From an uncultured Christensenella sp. (GTDB lineage Bacteria > Bacillota_A > Clostridia > Christensenellales > Borkfalkiaceae), in the NCBI GenBank assembly GCA_910579295.1, contig CAJTTC010000013.1, positions 1 to 48,667 on the forward strand: DNA of 48,667 nt, in the 5' to 3' direction. Position numbers and translations under genes: made by a program. Each line of letters begins with the position of its first letter. Positions within the stretch are counted from its first letter, which is position 1. Below are positions 1-5,454 of the stretch, one piece after another. The notes below the pieces were generated by a model. It was not told the DNA's origin, did not search any database, and was given only the letters and a program-made list of their open reading frames with translations.

Positions 1-75
1 AGTGGTTGAAGAGGCGCGCCTGGAAAGCTCGTATACGTCTCAAGCGTATCAGGGGTTCGAATCCCCTTCTCTCCG
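1..75 (+). tRNA. tRNA-Ser (GGA), 5' end cut off by the window
   Basis: The D-arm end, anticodon arm with CTGGAAA (anticodon GGA), a long class II variable arm, the T-arm AGGGG-TTCGAAT-CCCCT and the 3' acceptor strand TCTCTCC plus discriminator G are all visible. The first dozen or so bases lie outside the window. CCA is not encoded. The phage attachment core overlaps the acceptor strand, so integration leaves this tRNA intact at attL. Confidence 0.93.
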
Positions 76-77
76 CA
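68..77. repeat. attL core, direct repeat TCTCTCCGCA
   Basis: The 10-bp sequence TCTCTCCGCA occurs at the tRNA-Ser 3' end and again at 48596-48605, just beyond the integrase gene. Bacterial tyrosine integrases commonly recombine within tRNA 3' ends, so these are read as attL and attR. The true crossover core could differ by a few bases. Confidence 0.85.
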
Positions 78-80
78 GAC

Positions 81-99
81 AACCTTAACTATTAAGGTT
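81..99. terminator. Small hairpin just inside attL
   Basis: AACCTT and AAGGTT pair around a 7-nt loop and are followed on the plus strand by TTTTAC. It could end the tRNA transcript now that the host terminator lies 48 kb away. It is weak, and other roles (integrase arm site) are possible; CCTTAACTA recurs near attR. Confidence 0.35.
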
Positions 100-110
100 T
101 TACACGCAAG

Positions 111-151
111 GCACCCAAAAAGGAACCCATTTTTAAGGCCCTTTTGGGTGC
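111..151. terminator. Strong hairpin at the end of the lysis operon
   Basis: GCACCCAAAA...GG pairs with CC...TTTTGGGTGC in an approximately 12-bp stem. It lies between the convergent tRNA-Ser and the leftward late operon. The plus-strand side is followed by a T-rich stretch (TTTCCTTTT), so it is best as a terminator for the tRNA transcript; it may also stop late transcripts from running antisense into the tRNA. Confidence 0.55.
113..129 (+). repeat. 17-bp repeat near attL, possible integrase arm site
   Basis: ACCCAAAAAGGAACCCA is exactly repeated at 48456-48472, in direct orientation. Both copies lie inside the prophage, 36 bp from attL and 124 bp from attR. Paired repeats at the two phage ends fit arm-type sites for the integrase or its accessory factors, but the left copy also forms one arm of a hairpin. 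Confidence 0.45.
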
Positions 152-167
152 TTTCCTTTTATCTCCG

Positions 168-788
168 CTAAAACAATTTGCGGAAGAAGGCGGCTACAGC
201 CGTAAATACCTTCGTCTTCCGAAGAAAGAAAAAGGCAACCGCCAATAGTACCAAAATCCCGAAAATGTAACGCCACCTGTACGGGTCGGCCGCCGGCTTC
301 TCGGTAATATCGGTTTCCTTATCGGTGTCCGTGTTCACTTCTTCCGTTTTGGTCGTTTCCGTCTTCTGTTCTTCCTGCGTTACCCCGGTAGCTTCGGCCT
401 TCTGTTTTACCGTGAAGGTTTCGATACTCTTAATAGCTCCCTGCCTTCCGGTATCGGGCGGCTGCTTCTCTTTCGGTTCCTTCGGCCGGTTCTTGGGCGT
501 GTCTGCAACCGGATTAGACGGGCCGCCCGCCTGCATAGTGTCCGGCTTTGCCTGCCGGGTATCGGGTTTCGGCGGGAAAAACTCGATTTTCGTATAGGTT
601 ACTTCTACGCCTTCGGTTTTCGTATTGTCTACCGTCCGGCGAAATTCGGCCGCCGTCGTTTCGTTCCGCTTTTCTTCGGTCTTAGCCGTTTCCTTCGTGC
701 TGCCGGCCAACTTTCGCGGCGTGGAACACCCGATAAAAGAAACGGCCGCAATCCCCCAAAGAATAGCTATAAAGGTTCTTGTTTTCAT
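168..788 (-). CDS. Probable unimolecular spanin (u-spanin), lysis lipoprotein
   Basis: A 206-residue protein with a lipoprotein signal (hydrophobic residues 5-19, lipobox SFIGC with Cys21), a long Thr/Lys/Glu/Pro-rich periplasmic stretch, and one C-terminal membrane helix (about 173-190) followed by basic residues. An outer-membrane lipid anchor at one end and an inner-membrane helix at the other is the plan of u-spanins such as phage T1 gp11, which fuse the two membranes in the last step of lysis. It is the last gene of the late operon after the holin and the DUF5675-like gene, with a 4-bp overlap to the latter. The assignment rests on topology and position, not on sequence similarity. Confidence 0.7.
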   Translation of the reverse strand: MKTRTFIAILWGIAAVSFIGCSTPRKLAGSTKETAKTEEKRNETTAAEFRRTVDNTKTEGVEVTYTKIEFFPPKPDTRQAKPDTMQAGGPSNPVADTPKNRPKEPKEKQPPDTGRQGAIKSIETFTVKQKAEATGVTQEEQKTETTKTEEVNTDTDKETDITEKPAADPYRWRYIFGILVLLAVAFFFLRKTKVFTAVAAFFRKLF

Positions 789-1213
789 ACGATTTCGATA
801 GTGATTTTTTCTTTCCGGGCTATTGCGGCCTTACACCGCTTTGTAAGTTCAAGTTCGTAAGGCGTGGAATTGATAACCCGCCCCTTTACCTTGTTTTCTC
901 CGACCAAAATACAGCCGGAAGTGTCCTTACCGGTATTGCCACGATGAATTAGAATGCCGTCGAAATGCGGTACGTTCAAAAGGCGAGGAAGGTCGCGCCC
1001 GAAGCGCGGCGAACGGTTTACGGTTATTTCGTAGGTTCCGAACGGTATAGCCGTTTCGTTCTTTACCTTCTGTTCCCCATTGTCAAATTTGCCGTTTCGG
1101 TTGTCGTCCCGGTTCTTGTCTTCCAAGGTATCGCAAAAACGCACCCCGTCAATAAACAGCGTACCGATAGTATAGGTTTCGGCGAAGTATCGCCGTTTAA
1201 GCGTTAGTTTCAT
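785..1213 (-). CDS. DUF5675-like protein, candidate cell-wall hydrolase of the lysis cassette
   Basis: 142 residues. The conserved His83, His90-Arg-Gly and the Asp-Thr-Ser-Gly-Cys101 signature match the DUF5675 family as I know it from phages. The His...Cys arrangement recalls L,D-transpeptidase-like folds. It sits between holin and u-spanin genes, overlapping both neighbours slightly, where an endolysin is expected, and no other endolysin is seen in the window. Peptidoglycan cleavage is therefore inferred from position. There is no signal peptide, so export would depend on the holin. Confidence 0.65.
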   Translation of the reverse strand: MKLTLKRRYFAETYTIGTLFIDGVRFCDTLEDKNRDDNRNGKFDNGEQKVKNETAIPFGTYEITVNRSPRFGRDLPRLLNVPHFDGILIHRGNTGKDTSGCILVGENKVKGRVINSTPYELELTKRCKAAIARKEKITIEIV

Positions 1214-1688
1214 TGTCGCCCCCTTTCTCTTTTTCCTTTTTTAGATACTCGATAACCCCGGCTATAATCTCCTGTTCGTCCTTATGCTGGATGATTTGCG
1301 AAAGGATTTTAGCCGCATCCCCGATTTTGGCCCGCTCCTTGGCTTCGCTATTCTCGTAGATACTCTTTAATTCGATAAATCCCACGAACATAGCCCCGAT
1401 AAACGTAAAAAACGGCAATACCGGTAAAGTGTGGTTCGTCTGCGGATTTAGCTGCGTAATAGCCAACATTTGCACCACGTCGATAGATGTAATTACGAGT
1501 ATCATATTGAAATACCGGCTTATTTTGTCTACTGTCTTACGCAATCCGTACGAAGACCGATATTCCCCCCGTTGTTTGGCCTTTCGAATCCCGGCCCAAA
1601 GGTCAAGGAAGACCACGAACAAAACAAGCGCGTAAACGCAAGCTATAATAATAAGTTGCGGCCCGAAGGTCTGTAAGATATTTTCCAT
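1197..1688 (-). CDS. Phage holin
   Basis: 163 residues. A hydrophobic segment at about 10-33 is followed by a basic/aromatic linker (residues 34-60), two further hydrophobic segments (about 61-80 and 87-107) and a charged, Lys/Glu-rich C-terminus. This is the plan of the phage_holin_4 (toxin secretion/phage lysis holin) family. It should form the inner-membrane lesion that times lysis. It lies directly upstream of the candidate hydrolase and overlaps it by 17 bp. Confidence 0.8.
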   Translation of the reverse strand: MENILQTFGPQLIIIACVYALVLFVVFLDLWAGIRKAKQRGEYRSSYGLRKTVDKISRYFNMILVITSIDVVQMLAITQLNPQTNHTLPVLPFFTFIGAMFVGFIELKSIYENSEAKERAKIGDAAKILSQIIQHKDEQEIIAGVIEYLKKEKEKGGDNETNA

Positions 1689-1691
1689 AGC

Positions 1692-2099
1692 TTAAATTCC
1701 CGCTGCCCCTACGTCGATACCGGCGGCGGCAAGGTCGGCCCGAACCATTGCTTTAACCGCAAGCACTTCTTTAAGGTAATTTTCGTATTCGGTTTTGTCC
1801 GCTTTGTCCGTCGATAGCCCAAGTACGAAAGCGTTGTACTTATTGATAAGGCTAAATTCTTCGGTTTCGTCCCGGCGGGAACGCAAAACGGCCTTTACGC
1901 ATTTGTCGTAATCCGGCCGGCCCCATACTTCCACCGTGTCGTAATCGTACGCCTTCCTTGCGGCCGGTACCTGGTCGCCTTCTGCTTCGGCCATAGGTTC
2001 CGGCGTTACTTCCACTTCGGTAATATTGTAGTTGTAATGCCAACTGCCGTTGCCCAAGTCCTGCAAAATGGGCGGTCTATCGTTTGAATTTGATTTCAT
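1692..2099 (-). CDS. Uncharacterised late protein between the DGR reverse transcriptase and the holin
   Basis: 135 residues, soluble, acidic, no family recognised with confidence. The N-terminus (NGSWHYNYNITEV) and the YDYDTVEVWGRPDYDKCVKA segment recall small tail-fibre-associated proteins of Bacteroidales phages. The C-terminal half is helical. Its start overlaps the 3' end of the RT gene by 23 bp, so the two are probably translated from one mRNA. It could be a tail-fibre accessory protein or part of the DGR module. Confidence 0.6.
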   Translation of the reverse strand: MKSNSNDRPPILQDLGNGSWHYNYNITEVEVTPEPMAEAEGDQVPAARKAYDYDTVEVWGRPDYDKCVKAVLRSRRDETEEFSLINKYNAFVLGLSTDKADKTEYENYLKEVLAVKAMVRADLAAAGIDVGAAGI

Positions 2100-3087
2100 A
2101 CTTCGATGTTTTAGAAAGTTTCTTAATCAAGTGTTTGCTATCGCAAGACTTCGCCCAACCCCACCAAGGGCAAATAGCCTGCTTAAAGTCCTTTTCGGAT
2201 AATGGCCTTTTCCGTTTGTTCAGCTTCGCCAACCGCCGGCAAAAAGTCTTTTTAATGCCCTTTCGCATTCGGGTATGCGTGTGGAAAAATACATATCCTA
2301 CGAAGTCGATACCGCGAGCCGCTACGGGGAAAACTTGCCAATTCCCTTTAACCTCTAATTTCAAATCCCCCAAATACGCCCTAATTTCGCCCATTAAGGA
2401 ATGAAGGTAGGATTTATCCGAAGCAAGTATTACAATATCGTCCGCGTAGCGGAAGTAGTGCTTTACCCGCTTCTGTTCCTTTATCCAATGGTCGAAGTAG
2501 GTTAAATAGAGGTTAGCGAAATATTGGCTTAGGTAGTTTCCGATAGGTACGCCGTCCGCCGAATCTATAATTTCGTCAAGTAGGCGAAGTAGCCTTTTAT
2601 CCTTCAACTTGCGGCGCAGAATGGATTTTAGCACGTCGTGGTTAATCGAAGGGTAGAACTTGCGAATATCCAATTTCAAACAAAACGTAGTACCTTCCGG
2701 GTCTTCCCGTAGGGCCTGTTTTACCTTCTTCGCGGCCGCATGAATCCCCCGGTTCTTAATGCAGCTATAAGTGTCCGCCGTGAAGGTCGAAACCCAAATA
2801 GGCTCTAAGACGTTCATTATAGCGTGGTGCAAAATACGGTCGGGAAAGTAAGGCAAGCGGTATATTTCCCGTTCTTTGGGTTCGTAAATAGTGAATACGT
2901 CGTACTTCGATGTATGGAAAGTACCGTTTAGCAAGGTTTCGCGCAACTTCAATAGGTTCACTTCCCGTTTTTTATCGTGTTCGATAACTCCGTACGTGCG
3001 TAACTTACCCTTACGGGCCTTTTCGTCCGCAAGCTGCAAGTTCTCGATAGAACAAACCTTCTCGTACAAGTTACCTATTCGCTTCAT
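2077..3087 (-). CDS. DGR reverse transcriptase
   Basis: 336 residues, the usual length for these enzymes. RT motifs appear in order: an R-x-LPYFPDRILHHAI-type motif 1 (77-90), LKLDIRKFYPSINH with catalytic Asp140, GNYLSQ (183-188, the DGR form of motif 4, where most RTs have QG), YADD (214-217) with the other catalytic Asps, and a GxxxFVGY-like motif near 270. DGR RTs copy a template RNA with errors at adenines and feed the cDNA into a variable repeat. The template repeat lies 112 bp upstream of the start, and matched variable repeats lie at 3790-3902 and 39242-39320, so the function is well supported. Confidence 0.97.
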   Translation of the reverse strand: MKRIGNLYEKVCSIENLQLADEKARKGKLRTYGVIEHDKKREVNLLKLRETLLNGTFHTSKYDVFTIYEPKEREIYRLPYFPDRILHHAIMNVLEPIWVSTFTADTYSCIKNRGIHAAAKKVKQALREDPEGTTFCLKLDIRKFYPSINHDVLKSILRRKLKDKRLLRLLDEIIDSADGVPIGNYLSQYFANLYLTYFDHWIKEQKRVKHYFRYADDIVILASDKSYLHSLMGEIRAYLGDLKLEVKGNWQVFPVAARGIDFVGYVFFHTHTRMRKGIKKTFCRRLAKLNKRKRPLSEKDFKQAICPWWGWAKSCDSKHLIKKLSKTSKYEIKFKR

Positions 3088-3332
3088 CGCACTACTTATT
3101 TGCTGATTCCTTAGGGAATGTTCGGGAAGTCCTACTAATACCCCTTAAATAGTTGTTGTTTTTTGCCAAGTGGCAAGGTTTTTACCCCGTTAAAATCTGC
3201 ATAGCTGGGAGCTGACATTCGCATTCGTATTCGAAGCCGTGTTATTCGTATTCGCGTACGAAAAGCCGGCATTCGCGCTGTTATTCGCATTACCGCCGAA
3301 AAGCACGCCCCAAGGGTAAACCGCCTTTATTT
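3088..3332 (-). ncRNA. DGR template-RNA region
   Basis: This 245-bp gap between the RT gene and its upstream neighbour has no convincing gene and holds the template repeat. DGR template RNAs include the repeat and flanking sequence reaching towards the RT gene, so the transcribed template is expected here on the minus strand. The exact ends cannot be read from sequence. Confidence 0.75.
3199..3311 (-). repeat. DGR template repeat (TR), 113 bp
   Basis: It aligns without gaps to VR1 (3790-3902, 19 differences) and over 79 bp to VR2 (39242-39320, 14 differences). On the coding (minus) strand 17 of 19 and 13 of 14 differences are at TR adenines. Read in the VR frame, the TR is rich in AAY codons (the stretch begins GGNANNSANAGFSYANTNN), the typical substrate for adenine mutagenesis because AAY codons can yield 15 amino acids. 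The 3' end AGCTCCCAGCTATGC differs from GGCTCCCGGCTTTGC shared by both VRs and so resembles IMH* against IMH. Confidence 0.97.
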
Positions 3333-3671
3333 TCACTCGAAATAATACCTTGTTCCCGAAGCCCGCATAGTTACTTTACGCGGGAAGGCGTTACGCTCCT
3401 TAATCTTCCCAAGGATATATTTAATTTCTTGCGAATTGGTAAAGAACTTCCGCGCGTCTTTATCCGGGTCTTCTTTATTGAACTTAATCTTAACCAAGAA
3501 GCGACCGGTTCCGAACTTCGTTTTAACGTCGTCCAAGAAGTCAATAACCCAAAAAGAAAGGTTAATTAACTTCTGCTGGGTTATTTCCGAACAATTGAAG
3601 TGCTTGTTATTCGCGTCCGGCTCAATCTGCAAGAAAGCTAAACTTCCGTCGTCCTGCCTGTTGTTTTCCAT
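3333..3671 (-). CDS. Uncharacterised DGR-associated protein, possible accessory factor
   Basis: 112 residues from the ATG at 3671; an ATG at 3698 would add nine residues but lies inside a hairpin. It lies between the target gene and the template repeat. It has mixed alpha/beta character: a Trp/Phe-rich helix (LINLSFWVIDFLDDVKTKFG), a basic strand LVKIKF and a basic C-terminus (FPRKVTMRASGTRYYFE). It does not look like Avd, the all-helical accessory protein of the Bordetella DGR, nor like an HRDC protein. The position suggests a role in mutagenic retrohoming, perhaps nucleic-acid binding, but this is inference. Confidence 0.7.
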   Translation of the reverse strand: MENNRQDDGSLAFLQIEPDANNKHFNCSEITQQKLINLSFWVIDFLDDVKTKFGTGRFLVKIKFNKEDPDKDARKFFTNSQEIKYILGKIKERNAFPRKVTMRASGTRYYFE

Positions 3672-3687
3672 TTTTGCGAAAAATTGA

Positions 3688-3733
3688 ACGGCGGGCATTC
3701 GTCCTAATTTGAGCTACTTCGAAAGCCCGCCGT
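3688..3733 (-). terminator. Hairpin downstream of VR1 (terminator or DGR cruciform)
   Basis: ACGGCGGGC-A-TTCG pairs with CGAA-A-GCCCGCCGT: 13 bp with one mismatch and an 18-nt loop. It starts 42 bp beyond the target-gene stop and 57 bp beyond VR1. On the minus strand it is followed by TCAATTTTTCGC, so it can work as a terminator or attenuator between target and downstream genes. Some DGRs need a hairpin just after the VR for efficient retrohoming, so a DGR role is also possible. Confidence 0.55.
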
Positions 3734-3774
3734 AGTTAAACTTCTTTGTTAAATGCGTTCCGTTACGTGTCGTT

Positions 3775-5094
3775 TCAAGCGGGTAAAAAGCAAAGCCGGG
3801 AGCCGACAGCCGCATCCGTATTCGAAGCCGCGTAAATCGTACCCGCGCACGAAATGCCGGCAATCGCGCCGTTATGCGCAAGACCGCCGAACAGCACGCC
3901 CCTTTGTCCGGTATTGCTTACTACGTTCGTATAGAAGTAATCGGCGAAGTAAGTAGTAGAACTTGCGCCTACTGCTGTCGGCATATTTTCGCCGTACTCG
4001 CCAATCATCATAATTTTAACGTAACCTTCATTGCGGGGTAGCTCGCCGCGCTTCTCGTAATCGGTATAGTCGTTACTTTGAAACTTGGCCGGGTCGGTAC
4101 ATACGAAAAACTCACTAACGCCGCCCGCGTCCGCACTTTGAATATTGCACTTGCATCCGTCCGTCCAACTCCATACGTGCCCGAAAGGATTTTCCAAACC
4201 TCGGTAGCTGGGTACGCTAAGGGTTTGGCCGTCGGTTCCGTCGCTTTTCTTGTATGTGTAGTTTACTACGCCTGTCTTATTTCCCAACGGGTTGGTAACC
4301 CCGCAAGGAACCATAGGGTTATAACTGTTATAGCCGTCCCAATCGCTCATATTGGTAACGCCTTGGCTTAATCCGCCCTGCTTATATCCTTCGCTTGTAG
4401 GTTCCGCGTTATAGGCAAGTTGGCAATTAAAGTTAGCGTATTCGACGGCGTAAAGCCACCAGCAAGTTTTTTGTACTTCGTAAACGTCGCAATTCCAACC
4501 GGCCCCGTTCTTGCCGGCATTCCCCCGGTTCCGGGCATACTTCCGAAAGTTGGTAAGGCTGATAGATGTAGCCGGCATACCTAAAAGGCTTCTATATGTT
4601 CCGTCCCAACCGGCCGTATTGTTACCGCCACGGAAAGCCGTAGAAGTATTTACGACGCTTGCAAGTTTCGGCGTAGCCGATACGGTGCGGTCTACGGCCG
4701 CTTCGTAAGCCGAACGATAGGCAAGCTGCACCAAATGGAACCCCGGTAGCGCGTGTTCGGAAAGAAGGCACCGGAATTTAGTACCGTCTACTTCAAATTT
4801 GCGGTAGTGGGCTGGTATTTCTACCATTACTTGCCCGTCGGTGCCGTCAAGTTTGGCGGCGGCTCCCGTATCGCGCTTGGTGCTGTCGTTCGCGTGAAGG
4901 TAATAAGCTACCGTTCCGTTGTCGCGCAAGACACAACGGCGCATTTTACTTTGAATAGGCAGCGAAACGTGAAGTTCCGGGCGACCAATTCGGGTACAAG
5001 CCGAAGAAGCTACGTTAGAATCCCATTCTATACCGTAGTAGTAATCGTAGGGAAACGTCGGCTTCGTGTTTCCTACTCCAATCAATAAACCCAT
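3775..5094 (-). CDS. DGR target 1: tail-tip protein with C-type-lectin-like variable domain
   Basis: 439 residues from the ATG at 5094. A TTG at 5124 would give 449 but overlaps the upstream gene. The C-terminal third has features of the formylglycine-generating-enzyme/C-type-lectin fold used by DGR targets (NPFGHVWSWTDGC, GYVKIMMIGEYGE, GVLFGG) and ends in VGSRLCFLPA with VR1 encoding the last 40 or so residues. The N-terminal part is rich in aromatic residues and probably attaches to the tail. It lies between the tail-hub genes and the RT and is the likely receptor-binding protein. In the VR, template Asn codons now read Leu, His, Ile, Gly, Tyr, Asp and Ala. Confidence 0.93.
   Translation of the reverse strand: MGLLIGVGNTKPTFPYDYYYGIEWDSNVASSACTRIGRPELHVSLPIQSKMRRCVLRDNGTVAYYLHANDSTKRDTGAAAKLDGTDGQVMVEIPAHYRKFEVDGTKFRCLLSEHALPGFHLVQLAYRSAYEAAVDRTVSATPKLASVVNTSTAFRGGNNTAGWDGTYRSLLGMPATSISLTNFRKYARNRGNAGKNGAGWNCDVYEVQKTCWWLYAVEYANFNCQLAYNAEPTSEGYKQGGLSQGVTNMSDWDGYNSYNPMVPCGVTNPLGNKTGVVNYTYKKSDGTDGQTLSVPSYRGLENPFGHVWSWTDGCKCNIQSADAGGVSEFFVCTDPAKFQSNDYTDYEKRGELPRNEGYVKIMMIGEYGENMPTAVGASSTTYFADYFYTNVVSNTGQRGVLFGGLAHNGAIAGISCAGTIYAASNTDAAVGSRLCFLPA
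3790..3902 (-). repeat. DGR variable repeat 1 (VR1)
   Basis: This 113-bp sequence matches the TR at 3199-3311 without gaps. Of 19 differences, 17 fall at coding-strand adenines of the TR. Codons affected are mostly template AAY. The block at its 3' end (GGCTCCCGGCTTTGC) is identical in VR2 and acts as the presumed initiation site (IMH). It ends 15 bp before the stop codon end of the target gene. Confidence 0.96.
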
Positions 5095-5107
5095 AGCCGT
5101 ATAAGAT

Positions 5108-5377
5108 TTAGTACCCCCAAACAAGGGTAGCGTTAATACTCGTTTGCTTAATCTCGCGGACTATTTCGGGGTTCCAACCTATTTCGAAGCGCGTAGCTAC
5201 GAACTTGCCCGGCTCCATGCCCCAAAGGTTTACTTCAAGAACGACGGCGGTTTCTCCGTCGTTCTTAATGTTAAACGGCGTATCTTCCATTTTGAAGTTA
5301 CCCGTACTTAGCCCTTCAATGGGGCCGATTGTTCCAATTTGGGCGGAAACCGTTTCGCCCCCTCTTGTTGTACTCAT
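5108..5377 (-). CDS. Small tail-associated protein, unknown
   Basis: 89 residues, no family recognised. Beta-rich sequence (FNIKNDGETAVVLEVNLWGMEPGKFVATRFEIGWNPEIVREI as pieces) resembling a small jelly-roll or virion-decorating protein. First gene of the third late unit, downstream of a palindrome (5416-5432) and a TATTTTTG element, and directly upstream of DGR target 1. A tail-tip or fibre-attachment role is inferred from position. Confidence 0.7.
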   Translation of the reverse strand: MSTTRGGETVSAQIGTIGPIEGLSTGNFKMEDTPFNIKNDGETAVVLEVNLWGMEPGKFVATRFEIGWNPEIVREIKQTSINATLVWGY

Positions 5378-5398
5378 TTTGTCGAAATATTAAGTTAC

Positions 5399-5433
5399 AC
5401 AAAAATACCCCGTTGCGTATTATTATAATACGC
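5399..5433 (-). promoter_or_regulatory. Candidate late promoter with palindrome upstream of the DGR/lysis unit
   Basis: On the minus strand TATTTTTG (matches the Bacteroidota -7 box TANNTTTG; plus-strand 5400-5407) lies 8 nt after the palindrome CGTATTA-TAA-TAATACG (5416-5432). No TTTG is found at -33; the palindrome covers that region instead, which suggests an activator-dependent promoter. The same palindrome-TATTTTTG layout occurs at 29184-29215. Confidence 0.5.
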
Positions 5434-5454
5434 TTGTTGGTAAAAAATTAAAAA

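Noticed and set aside
1..77. Mu-like transposable phage similar to other DGR-bearing Bacteroides phages
   Set aside because: A tyrosine integrase and tRNA-Ser att sites are present and no MuA/MuB-like transposase is seen.
2077..3087. Group II intron or retron RT
   Set aside because: No intron maturase domain, no msr/msd-like RNA and no intron ends; GNYLSQ and the TR/VR pairs identify a DGR.
5416..5432. Palindrome as part of a mobile-element end or CRISPR-like repeat
   Set aside because: Copies are single, far apart and placed at operon starts; there are no spacers, transposase or target-site duplications.
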